DNA from: Mucilaginibacter_A sp050954285
Lineage (GTDB): Bacteria > Bacteroidota > Bacteroidia > Sphingobacteriales > Sphingobacteriaceae
DNA length: 64,000 nucleotides
Assembly: GCA_050954285.1 (NCBI GenBank)
Contig: JBPBPL010000013.1
Coordinates: 103,995-167,994, forward strand
Reading direction: 5' to 3'
Below are positions 43,817 to 51,621 of this stretch, one piece after another (the stretch's first letter is position 1; every line of letters begins with the position of its first letter). The notes beneath the pieces were generated by a model. That model searched no databases. It saw only the letters and a list, made by a program, of their open reading frames with translations, and was not told the origin of the DNA. Position numbers and translations under genes: made by a program.

Positions 43817-43898
43817 GATATATGCCGTTTGTGTTATGCAGAAATAAACAGGTTTTGAGCACAGATTGTTCTTGCCCTAATATCAGCAAACCGTCAGG

Positions 43899-43912
43899 AT
43901 GCTTCTTTTATG
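43899..43912 (+). repeat. Dispersed element (TTC type)
   Basis: ATGCTTCTTTTATG with tail CGATAAAATC. TTTTATGCCGATAAAA in it is a perfect short palindrome. It lies 10 bp from the end of the DUF983 gene. Confidence 0.7.
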
Positions 43913-43921
43913 CCGATAAAA

Positions 43922-44341
43922 TCATGAAATAATTTTCTCTTGATAACTGGGCAACGGATGAATATTAGGCTGATATTTTACCCATTTTGGGGTAAGCCAG
44001 TATAAAAGCATCACCCGGGAATACCGGAAATTAAAGGGAGCCAGAATCAGCGTCATCCCAAAAATTACAAAAATATACAGCCAGGGCGATGTTGTGTTTC
44101 CCGTAAAAATATATGTTGCAATTACAGTTGCTACAATTTCTGCTACGTTTAGCGCATAACTGGCATACATGGCTACATAAAAATAGCCGGGTTCCTGCTC
44201 AAAAACAAAGCCGCAGTAAGGGCAATGTTCGTGCATTTTTTGGGTATGAAAGCCATACATGCTGTTGGCAAACATGTTGCCTTTGCGGCAGCGCGGGCAT
44301 TTGGCATGAAGCATCGCGTACGATTTTGAAACTTTTTCCAT
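43922..44341 (-). CDS. DUF983 membrane protein with zinc-ribbon cysteines
   Basis: A 139-residue inner-membrane protein. Two CxxC pairs near the N-terminus (CPRC at about 15-18 and CPYC at about 44-47) look like a zinc ribbon. Two transmembrane helices follow (about 58-82 and 88-108). The ATG at 44341 gives the usual family start (MEKVSKSYAMLHAKCPRC). This agrees with the DUF983 family, whose function is unknown. Confidence 0.85.
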   Translation of the reverse strand: MEKVSKSYAMLHAKCPRCRKGNMFANSMYGFHTQKMHEHCPYCGFVFEQEPGYFYVAMYASYALNVAEIVATVIATYIFTGNTTSPWLYIFVIFGMTLILAPFNFRYSRVMLLYWLTPKWVKYQPNIHPLPSYQEKIIS

Positions 44342-44436
44342 AGTTGTATAATTAAAACTGTTCCGGCACAAAAATACCATTTAGAACAATTAGCAAAGAG
44401 CATCAAATTATTGAAGTGATGTCAATTTTATCCTGC

Positions 44437-44448
44437 TAAAAGAAGCAT
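44437..44448 (-). repeat. Dispersed element (TTC type)
   Basis: TAAAAGAAGCAT. On the minus strand its tail is GGATAAAATTG. It lies between the divergent DUF983 and ModE-like genes. Confidence 0.65.
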
Positions 44449-44502
44449 AAGCTGTTTTTGAAGTATGGTACTACCAATCTAAAAAAGTGGTAATTTCCCC
44501 GA

Positions 44503-44844
44503 ATGTTAGCAAACCAGCAATTGAAATTAACCGGCCGTATCTGGATGGAAAACGCCGAAGGAAAAGTGCTTGGTGCCGGCCGGGTAGAACTTTTGGAAAG
44601 GATAAAGGAATCTGGTTCCTTGCGACAGGCGGCGTTACAAATGAAAATGTCGTATAAGCAGGCTTGGGACATGATTCAGCACATGAACAAGCAACTGGGG
44701 GAGCCGGTAATTATTTCCAGTCGTGGCGGCAAAGGCGGCGGCAATACCATAGTTACTGAAAAAGGTTTAAATGCGATTACCGTTTTCCATGCCTGCCAAA
44801 AACTCTTTCAGGAATTTTTGCAAGCTCAAAATCCGGTTTTATAA
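44503..44844 (+). CDS. ModE-like winged-helix transcriptional regulator
   Basis: A 113-residue protein equal to the N-terminal DNA-binding domain of ModE, without the molybdate-binding MOP domains. The helix-turn-helix lies in RIKESGSLRQAALQMKMSYKQAWDMIQHMN, followed by the RGGKGGGNTIVTEKG wing. ModE controls molybdate uptake in other bacteria, but no molybdenum genes are seen here, so the target is unknown. Confidence 0.85.
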   Translation: MLANQQLKLTGRIWMENAEGKVLGAGRVELLERIKESGSLRQAALQMKMSYKQAWDMIQHMNKQLGEPVIISSRGGKGGGNTIVTEKGLNAITVFHACQKLFQEFLQAQNPVL

Positions 44845-45090
44845 GTCAAAAAATTTTGCGTTCACCGGTCAGTATCGCAAGTGTAGATACTCCTGCTTTT
44901 AAATTATCCGTGCAAAATCTTTTTTTGATGCGCTGAAAATGTACAAATATTATTCTTAATTAGGCAGCTCGTTAATTGGTGGTTTATTTTATACCATGCT
45001 AATTTATTCGTTATAAAATTTCAATTTTTAAGTTGATAAAAAACCAGTGCAAAAACAGCATCGGTTTTTTTATAAAAAATTATTTTCGAT

Positions 45091-45588
45091 TCAGTTAACT
45101 TTCAAAATCTTAAAATCTTTTCCGTTTAATTTAAAGCTTGAACCTGCTGTTTTCCCTTTAATCTGCAAACCAATTGGCGAAGCCATTGAAATGGAATAAT
45201 ACTGTTTTTGGTCGATTAAAAAAGCACCGGCACCTACTGCCAGGTAAAAATTTTGCTGATCTGTTTCTACCAAACTTCCGGCTTGAGCTGCAATATGTTC
45301 AGAATCAGGGCTGATTTGCTGTAGTTGCGTTTGTTGTTTTCTGGCTTCCAGCAGTTGGCGCGAATTGAGGTCGATTTCCTGTTGCATCATCGCACGGCTG
45401 GTTTCATATTTATCGCCGGCACTGCTTTTGGTTTCGTTTTCAGATGCTTTTCGGGCATCAGCAATGGCATTTTCCGCATCCGAAATCCGATGTTGAATAT
45501 GCGCGACACAAAGCTGGTAAAGTTGTTGTTTAATATTCAAAAAAATAAGTTTGGTGGTCAAAGATGGACAAATCTTCGCATAAAACAT
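45091..45588 (-). CDS. GreA/GreB-like protein
   Basis: Up to 165 residues. An N-terminal helical hairpin (about 17-95) with the conserved NETKSSAGDKYETSRAM is followed by a C-terminal beta-domain (SPIGLQIKGKTAGSSFKLNGKDFKILKV). This is the arrangement of transcript-cleavage factors GreA/GreB, in a Bacteroidota-specific branch that lacks a clear full match. The start is uncertain. The ATG at 45588 adds an untypical lead, while a TTG at 45540 (NIKQQLYQLC) would match the usual family start. Confidence 0.75.
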   Translation of the reverse strand: MFYAKICPSLTTKLIFLNIKQQLYQLCVAHIQHRISDAENAIADARKASENETKSSAGDKYETSRAMMQQEIDLNSRQLLEARKQQTQLQQISPDSEHIAAQAGSLVETDQQNFYLAVGAGAFLIDQKQYYSISMASPIGLQIKGKTAGSSFKLNGKDFKILKVN

Positions 45589-45613
45589 TTTCCGGCTGCA
45601 CCAGTTTTATACT

Positions 45614-45627
45614 GATAAAAGAAGCAT
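45614..45627 (-). repeat. Dispersed element before a start codon (TTC type)
   Basis: GATAAAAGAAGCAT, ending 4 bp before the ATG of the small proline-rich gene. On the minus strand it has the tail GTATAAAACTGG. Confidence 0.7.
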
Positions 45628-45631
45628 TGCT

Positions 45632-45853
45632 ATGAACTCAACATCATTTTATAATACAGCACCTGATCCGGAAATTAATCCGGAACAAATGCCTGAAGAA
45701 AGTCCTCAACCCGAAATCCCGATGGAAGACCCAGCACCGATGCGTTCGCCGGAAATGCCCGAGCCTGATCGTTTCCCGGAAGAAAATCCGCTACCCACAA
45801 TTAGTCCGGAATATCCCGGAACACCAGCACCTTCAGAAATACAGCGGTTTTAA
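45632..45853 (+). CDS. Small proline/glutamate-rich protein
   Basis: A 73-residue product made largely of short Pro- and Glu-rich repeats (PEE, PEN, PEMPEP and similar), with no signal peptide and no transmembrane stretch. It is likely disordered. No family recognised. A strong terminator 16 bp downstream supports it being a real transcript. The reading frame is short, so it could be spurious. Confidence 0.55.
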   Translation: MNSTSFYNTAPDPEINPEQMPEESPQPEIPMEDPAPMRSPEMPEPDRFPEENPLPTISPEYPGTPAPSEIQRF

Positions 45854-45869
45854 TTTTTTAACTTTAAAC

Positions 45870-45905
45870 AAAAAAAGCGGTTCGTGTGATGGAACCGCTT
45901 TTTTT
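45870..45905 (+). terminator. Rho-independent terminator
   Basis: Perfect 14-bp stem AAAAAAAGCGGTTC with its complement, then a T-run, between two convergent genes. Confidence 0.9.
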
Positions 45906-45910
45906 ATGCC

Positions 45911-45926
45911 GATAAAAACAGTATTA
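45911..45926 (-). repeat. Dispersed element overlapping barrel-protein stop (TGT type)
   Basis: On the minus strand the element reads TAATACTGTTTTTATC, beginning with the TAA stop codon, then the tail GGCATAAAAAAA. Confidence 0.75.
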
Positions 45927-48900
45927 CCAACCTGGTGCAAACGTTAAGCCCAAAACAGGTTTCTGCACATCCGTTCGCTGAAACGGGATGGCTACATAAG
46001 GTTCTAAAACAAAGGCTCCAAAAATATTTATCCGAAGTGAAATACCTGTTGAAAAGGCCGGAACGCGGTTATAACCAGTTGGGTAAACCAATTGTCCGAA
46101 ACGGCTATAAACCGGGTTTCCGCTGGCATCCGTTAAATACTGATTCGCATCCGGCTCTTTTTTGAAAGCAATTTTATCGCCGGCATTCCAAGCCAGTCCG
46201 GCATCAAAAAAGAAATTCAGTTCTGAAAACAGGAACTTGGATTTGATCTGCGAAAGCCGCTCCGGCCCAGTAAATGGCAAGCGAACTTCAAAATTGGCCA
46301 CTGCCGTGCGGCTTCCCTGTAGCTGATCGATGGTAAAATTGCCTTTATTGCGGGTATTATTATTGTAAAAACTATTGGCTTCGTAACCACGGATCAGATA
46401 TGGATAGCCGATAAACAGCGGGAATAAGGCGTCGCTACTGTTGCCAAAACGGCCGTAACCATAAATGCGTCCGGCAAAAGTAACCGGTTTGATACGGACG
46501 TATTTACGGAGATCAATGGTTGGCGCAAAGAATTTGTAATCGCCCACATTTCCCTCAATTCCAATGCGATAGCGGTAACCAGCCAGCGGAGAAGCGACAC
46601 CGAAATAAGTATTATCACCAATCAAAGCCGTGTTCAACTGATACAAAGTGAAAGGCATCAGATCGTAACCGGTTTCAGCTCGATACTGGTCCCGGGAAAT
46701 TTTTTCATGTTCGGAATATAATCCCGTAGTGGGCGTAATTATACTGTTGACCGTTGTATAATTATAGTAGGTGCTGTAACGATCTACACGGTAATAGTAG
46801 CGTGATGCACTGGTGCCAAACTCAATTCGCGTAACTTTAGAAAAAGGGTAGGAAGTGAAAACCTGCAAAGCATCCTGGAAAGTGCGGGTAATGTCGTACC
46901 GCGATTCGTAAACACTCACTAGCTTGTTGTTTTGGGTAATACTTGTAATACCTTCCTGATAAGTGGCATACTGAAAAGGGGTATGCGACAATCCAACACC
47001 AAAATTCCATCGCCCTTGCTGGTTGATGTAAGCCAATTGTGCACCAAAATCATAAATCTGGCCATTTACTGCAGCTCCGGCATAAATCTGGTTTCGGCCG
47101 GTAATATCACTGAACAAACCCTGAATACCGCTGGCCAAACCGGCACCGTAACGGCTCACGCCTGCGCCAATTCCGCTGCTGCCCAGATAATCGAGTTTAA
47201 ATTGCGGTTTAAAAGGAATATTATTGATTGAATCTACCGAAATTTTCTGGTAAGCCAGGAAGTTGTTGAGGTTGGTATTGATCAAATCTACTCCAACTGA
47301 TTTTGGCGGCGGAAGCAAAGCCGCATCAAAGTTTATCGCTTGATTTTCTACCGCTTTTGGTTTGAAATCAGCCACTTTTGCATTGTAAATAGTGTATCGC
47401 TGGGAACGGTAATAGGAGTAAACCACATCGTTTTTGGCTGATAAACTTAAGGCAGGAGAGAACTCAGTGATCCCTGAAATTCCGGTGAACAAATCCGTCA
47501 GCTGCTCTGTAGTACCGCGACTCAAGTTGTAGCGGTACATATTGCGGAAACCATCGCGGTTACTCAAAAAATAAACAGATTGATCATCCGCAGAAAAAGC
47601 CGGATTCAGATTATTGGCACCATTAAAAACCTTAATATCCGTTGTGGTTTTGCTTGCCAGATCATAAACGGCCAGGTTGAAAGGAATGGTTTGTGCTAAA
47701 GATTGATCGTAAGTGGTCCGGTCGCTGCTAAAAACAATTTTTTTGCCATCGTGCGAAAAACTTGGTTGATAATCGGTGTATTTATCGTTGGTTAGCTGTG
47801 TTACTTTTTTGGAAGGAATATTATACAGGTACAAATCACTTTGCCCTTCTGCCAGCGCATTGAAAACAATGTCATTTCCGTTTGGCGACCAGCTTAAATT
47901 GCTGAACTGTTTGGCTTTCCCCATAGAAGTTTCCTCCAAAACACGTCCGGAATTGACATCTACTATCACAAGTTTATTCCTGCCTTCATTAAAAACACTG
48001 AAAGCAAACCGTTTCCCGTCAGGCGACCATGTTCCTGCAGATTCTATAAAATTAAATTCATCAATATGCGTGTTGGAAACTTTGCTGGTGAGCTTGCGCA
48101 AAACTCGGCCGGTTTTTGCATCGGCCAGAAAAAGATCAATGCTGAACAGGTTTTTTTCGGATAAAAAAGCTATGTATCTACCATCCGGACTGATGGCTGG
48201 CGCCACATTCATTTTGCCGCTGTTTTTATCGTCAATCACCCGCAAACCAACCGGCGTTTGCACGGTATCTTTCAAATACGGTTTGTAAGTAGATTCGATG
48301 GAGTTTTTCCACAAATTGGAAAGTGTTTTTTCATCATAACCAAACGTTCTGCGGATACCGTACTCCAGGCCAAAACGGGCAGTATTCTGGAAAAAAGGTG
48401 CAATCACCGAATCGCCATAAGTAGAACCCATGTAACTCCAGAACGCCTCACCATAACGATAAGGAAAGTATTTGCTGCTGGTCGTCAGGTCTTTTAAACT
48501 TGGGATATCTTTGTTGAGATAAGCATCACGCATCCACATTGCCGTATAAGCATCTTTTTTGCCGAGGGAAAGATACTCCGCCATGCCTTCAATCATCCAC
48601 AACGGCAAATTGCCTAGGTTACCAATATTACCGCCGCCATTTCGATCCAGCAAAAGATGGTACTGAAAAGCGTGAACCAGTTCATGGCCGATGACGTGCC
48701 GCGTAGTCTGGTTGGTTTCCATCAGCGGCATCACCACGCGATTTTTCAATCCTTCCGTTACGCCGCCGGTTCCAACGCCAATTTCGCCCTGGATAGCGGT
48801 TGTCTGCTCAAAATCAGGATGATCATTGTACAAAATAATCGGGTTGAATTTGCGAAAAGTATCCTGGAAAACCTGCTGATGAATGGTGTACCAAAGTTCG

Positions 48901-49124
48901 GTTTCCTGCGCAAAACGTTTGATTACACTATCATTTTTCAGGTAATAATAAATCTGAAAATGCGGTGTTTGGTAAACCTTAAACTTCAGGTTTTTATAGC
49001 GCACTTTGTTTTGCCCGAAGTATTGCGCCTGCACATTTTGATGCGATAAAAACAGCATCGCCACCACCACAAACAGAACTGATATTTTTTTCAGACAGGA
49101 ATTAGTTGTAATCATTTTTTCCAT
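45924..49124 (-). CDS. Metalloprotease-like / TolB-type propeller / outer-membrane barrel fusion protein
   Basis: A 1066-residue exported protein with three regions. The N-terminal part (about 35-285) has a zinc-protease signature HELVH in GHELVHAFQ, of the peptidase MA-like class. Six or so WD40-like/PD40 repeats form a beta-propeller (about 300-580; SPDGRYIAFLSE, SPDGKRFAFS, SHDGKKIVFSSDR). The C-terminal half (about 600-1066) is an outer-membrane beta-barrel with BamA/D15-like strands. It probably spans the outer membrane, with the propeller and protease in the periplasm. A second possible ATG is 9 bp inside. Function unknown. Confidence 0.8.
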   Translation of the reverse strand: MEKMITTNSCLKKISVLFVVVAMLFLSHQNVQAQYFGQNKVRYKNLKFKVYQTPHFQIYYYLKNDSVIKRFAQETELWYTIHQQVFQDTFRKFNPIILYNDHPDFEQTTAIQGEIGVGTGGVTEGLKNRVVMPLMETNQTTRHVIGHELVHAFQYHLLLDRNGGGNIGNLGNLPLWMIEGMAEYLSLGKKDAYTAMWMRDAYLNKDIPSLKDLTTSSKYFPYRYGEAFWSYMGSTYGDSVIAPFFQNTARFGLEYGIRRTFGYDEKTLSNLWKNSIESTYKPYLKDTVQTPVGLRVIDDKNSGKMNVAPAISPDGRYIAFLSEKNLFSIDLFLADAKTGRVLRKLTSKVSNTHIDEFNFIESAGTWSPDGKRFAFSVFNEGRNKLVIVDVNSGRVLEETSMGKAKQFSNLSWSPNGNDIVFNALAEGQSDLYLYNIPSKKVTQLTNDKYTDYQPSFSHDGKKIVFSSDRTTYDQSLAQTIPFNLAVYDLASKTTTDIKVFNGANNLNPAFSADDQSVYFLSNRDGFRNMYRYNLSRGTTEQLTDLFTGISGITEFSPALSLSAKNDVVYSYYRSQRYTIYNAKVADFKPKAVENQAINFDAALLPPPKSVGVDLINTNLNNFLAYQKISVDSINNIPFKPQFKLDYLGSSGIGAGVSRYGAGLASGIQGLFSDITGRNQIYAGAAVNGQIYDFGAQLAYINQQGRWNFGVGLSHTPFQYATYQEGITSITQNNKLVSVYESRYDITRTFQDALQVFTSYPFSKVTRIEFGTSASRYYYRVDRYSTYYNYTTVNSIITPTTGLYSEHEKISRDQYRAETGYDLMPFTLYQLNTALIGDNTYFGVASPLAGYRYRIGIEGNVGDYKFFAPTIDLRKYVRIKPVTFAGRIYGYGRFGNSSDALFPLFIGYPYLIRGYEANSFYNNNTRNKGNFTIDQLQGSRTAVANFEVRLPFTGPERLSQIKSKFLFSELNFFFDAGLAWNAGDKIAFKKEPDANQYLTDASGNPVYSRFGQLVYPTGYNRVPAFSTGISLRINIFGAFVLEPYVAIPFQRTDVQKPVLGLTFAPGW

Positions 49125-49141
49125 AAAAAGGCTTTAGACGA

Positions 49142-49155
49142 ATGCTTCTTTTATG
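49142..49155 (+). repeat. Dispersed element (TTC type)
   Basis: ATGCTTCTTTTATG, about 18 bp upstream of the barrel-fusion gene start. Confidence 0.65.
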
Positions 49156-49225
49156 ATACTTTTTTTGATGATGAAAATATAAATTCGGGTTGAATTATTA
49201 ATAAGTGTATCGTTCAACCCAAAAA

Positions 49226-51532
49226 CTATTGCGGTTCTATTTCCGGTAAGGTTACTGCTGTGGTATCAATTGGTGCTATCATCGTGCTGTCTGTTTTTAT
49301 GGTATCAACACGCGGCCTAGGCGTTGGGCAGTTATATTCTTTCGTGATTTTGCTCCAAGGTTTAGGGAAAGGGCCCGGGCCATAACCGGATTTCTGATCA
49401 TCATAAACCTTCTCCATAAACAGCCCAAAAATGGGCAGAGCTGTGCGCGAACCTTCGCCCGTTTGCGAGGTTTTAAAGTGAACGCTCCGCTCATCGGCAC
49501 CTACCCAAACACCCGTTACCAAATCTTTAGTGATGCCCATGTACCAGCCATCTGCGTAGCCGGAAGATGTACCCGTTTTGCCGCCAATCTGGTTGCTACT
49601 GTTTTTCCACAAATCAGTGTATTCCCATAAAGTCTGCGAAGTTCCGCCCGGTTCTTCCATGCCGCCACGGAACATATACAACATCAGCCAGGCGGTTTCT
49701 TCACTCAAAACCTGTGTATTTTTTGGTTTAAATTCGGCCAGTACATTGCCTTTGTCGTCCATAATTTTTGAAACCAAAATTGGATCAATGCGTTGGCCTT
49801 TGTTTAAAAATGTACTGTAAGCGCGCACCATTTCGTAAACCGAAACATCATTGGAACCCAAAGAAACCGATGGTACGGATTCCAGATAACTTTCAATTCC
49901 GCATTTGTGGGCGTATTCTACCACTTTGTCCCAGCCTACTTTTTCAGTGATCTGTGCCGTAATGGAGTTGACCGATTTTCCCATTGCCCAGCGCAAACTC
50001 ATTTCATTATAAGAGAAATGAAAATCGGAATTTTTGGGTTCCCAAACATCGGGTTTGCCTTGATTATTGATATATTTTATAGAAACCGGCTTATCTGTAA
50101 ATTTATCGCAAGGCGTAAACCCGTTATCCAACGCAGCCAGATAAGCAAAAGGTTTAAATGTAGAACCAGCCTGCCGTTTGGCTTGATTGACGTGGTCGTA
50201 TTTAAAATATTGATGGTTGATACCGCCGACCCAAACTTTGATTTTTCCGCTGGATGGCTCAATCGTCATCATGCCGGTATTTAGCAAACGCGCGTAATAT
50301 TTGATAGAATCGTAAGTAGAAAATGTGGTGTCCTGATCACTGTTTTTCCAGCTGAAAACCTTCATCCTTTTTTTACGGTTAAAGTAAGCTTCTATCGAAT
50401 CCGGACTGTTTTTATACCTTTTTTCCAGCATCTTATAAATAGGCAAACGCTGCACGGCTTTCTGCGGAAAATCAACAATCTCATTTCCGTCTAAAGTTCT
50501 CCAAGGATTTTCTTTTCCCCAAACACCTTCAAAACGTTTTTGCAGTGATTTCATTTTTTCTGCCACTGCTTCTTCTGCAAATTGCTGTAATCTGGAATCG
50601 ATGGTGGTGTAAATTTTCAGGCCATCTTCATACAAATCGTAATCATTGTCTTTGCACCATTTCTCCAACCATTTATCTACGGCCGAACGAATATAAGAAT
50701 CGCCCTGCGCTTCATTTTCCACATAACTTAAATCCAGCGTAATTGGCTCTGCACTGTAATTGTTAAATTCGGTTTTGCTGATGTAATGGTATTTTTCCAT
50801 CTGCGAAAGCACCACATTGCGCCGCTCTTTGGATTTCTCCGGATTTTTAATTGGATTGTAAGTCGAAGTCGCTTTCAGCATTCCGATCAAAGTTGCCGCT
50901 TCGGCAGGGTTGATCTGATCCGGGTTTTTATTGAAATATTTAAGCGATGCTGTTTTTATGCCGAAAGAATTGTTGCCAAACGGAACCGTATTGAAATACA
51001 AAGTCAGAATTTCATTTTTGCTGTAAGCGCGTTCAATTTTAAATGCCGTCAGCCATTCTTTAAACTTATAAGCAACCGTCCGCAACACCGGAACATGCGA
51101 AATTGGTCCCTGATATTTCTTTTTCCGGGTTTGAAAAAGGTTCTTGGCCAACTGCTGCGTAATAGTACTTGCACCGCGCCGATCGCCGGTTGCGGTGGAA
51201 ACCAGTCCACTTAATAAGCCATAAAAATCTACGCCGTGATGCTGGTAAAAACGCGTATCCTCCGTAGAAACCAACGCATGGATCAGGTTGGGAGAGATCT
51301 TTTCAAATTCCACCGGCGAACGGTTTTCCTTATAATACCGGCCAATCAGTTTGCCGTCTGCCGTATAAACATCCGAAGAAATAGAAAGCGTTGGGTTTTT
51401 AATATCTGCCGTATTAGGAGAATAGCCGAACAGCCACAGAAAGTTCAGTTCAATCGCACAAAAAAGAATGATAACAAAATATATAAGGTAAACGAAGTAT
51501 CGTAAAACCGGATTTTTTAACCGTGTAAACAT
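49226..51532 (-). CDS. Penicillin-binding protein 1A-type transglycosylase/transpeptidase
   Basis: A 768-residue bifunctional peptidoglycan synthase. An N-terminal transmembrane anchor lies at about 12-36. The GT51 glycosyltransferase domain (about 70-250) has the catalytic Glu in STEDTRFYQHHG and the RGASTITQQLAKNLF motif. The transpeptidase domain (about 400-720) has SxxK STFK (active-site Ser), SVN and KTGTS. The ATG at 51532 was chosen because the longer start at 51571 adds an unlikely lead. It has the usual class A PBP length. A putative -7 promoter box lies at 51559-51566. Confidence 0.95.
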   Translation of the reverse strand: MFTRLKNPVLRYFVYLIYFVIILFCAIELNFLWLFGYSPNTADIKNPTLSISSDVYTADGKLIGRYYKENRSPVEFEKISPNLIHALVSTEDTRFYQHHGVDFYGLLSGLVSTATGDRRGASTITQQLAKNLFQTRKKKYQGPISHVPVLRTVAYKFKEWLTAFKIERAYSKNEILTLYFNTVPFGNNSFGIKTASLKYFNKNPDQINPAEAATLIGMLKATSTYNPIKNPEKSKERRNVVLSQMEKYHYISKTEFNNYSAEPITLDLSYVENEAQGDSYIRSAVDKWLEKWCKDNDYDLYEDGLKIYTTIDSRLQQFAEEAVAEKMKSLQKRFEGVWGKENPWRTLDGNEIVDFPQKAVQRLPIYKMLEKRYKNSPDSIEAYFNRKKRMKVFSWKNSDQDTTFSTYDSIKYYARLLNTGMMTIEPSSGKIKVWVGGINHQYFKYDHVNQAKRQAGSTFKPFAYLAALDNGFTPCDKFTDKPVSIKYINNQGKPDVWEPKNSDFHFSYNEMSLRWAMGKSVNSITAQITEKVGWDKVVEYAHKCGIESYLESVPSVSLGSNDVSVYEMVRAYSTFLNKGQRIDPILVSKIMDDKGNVLAEFKPKNTQVLSEETAWLMLYMFRGGMEEPGGTSQTLWEYTDLWKNSSNQIGGKTGTSSGYADGWYMGITKDLVTGVWVGADERSVHFKTSQTGEGSRTALPIFGLFMEKVYDDQKSGYGPGPFPKPWSKITKEYNCPTPRPRVDTIKTDSTMIAPIDTTAVTLPEIEPQ

Positions 51533-51558
51533 ATATAAACAAGCGTTTTCGAGGTGTA

Positions 51559-51566
51559 CAAACGTA
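51559..51566 (-). promoter_or_regulatory. Putative -7 promoter box
   Basis: TACGTTTG on the minus strand fits TAnnTTTG. It would give a leader of about 20 nt for the PBP1A gene. No well-spaced -33 box seen. Confidence 0.4.
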
Positions 51567-51621
51567 AGCAATTAACCCAAATTATAAGTTAGCTGCAATT
51601 GCTGTTTGCAAATTATACGGG

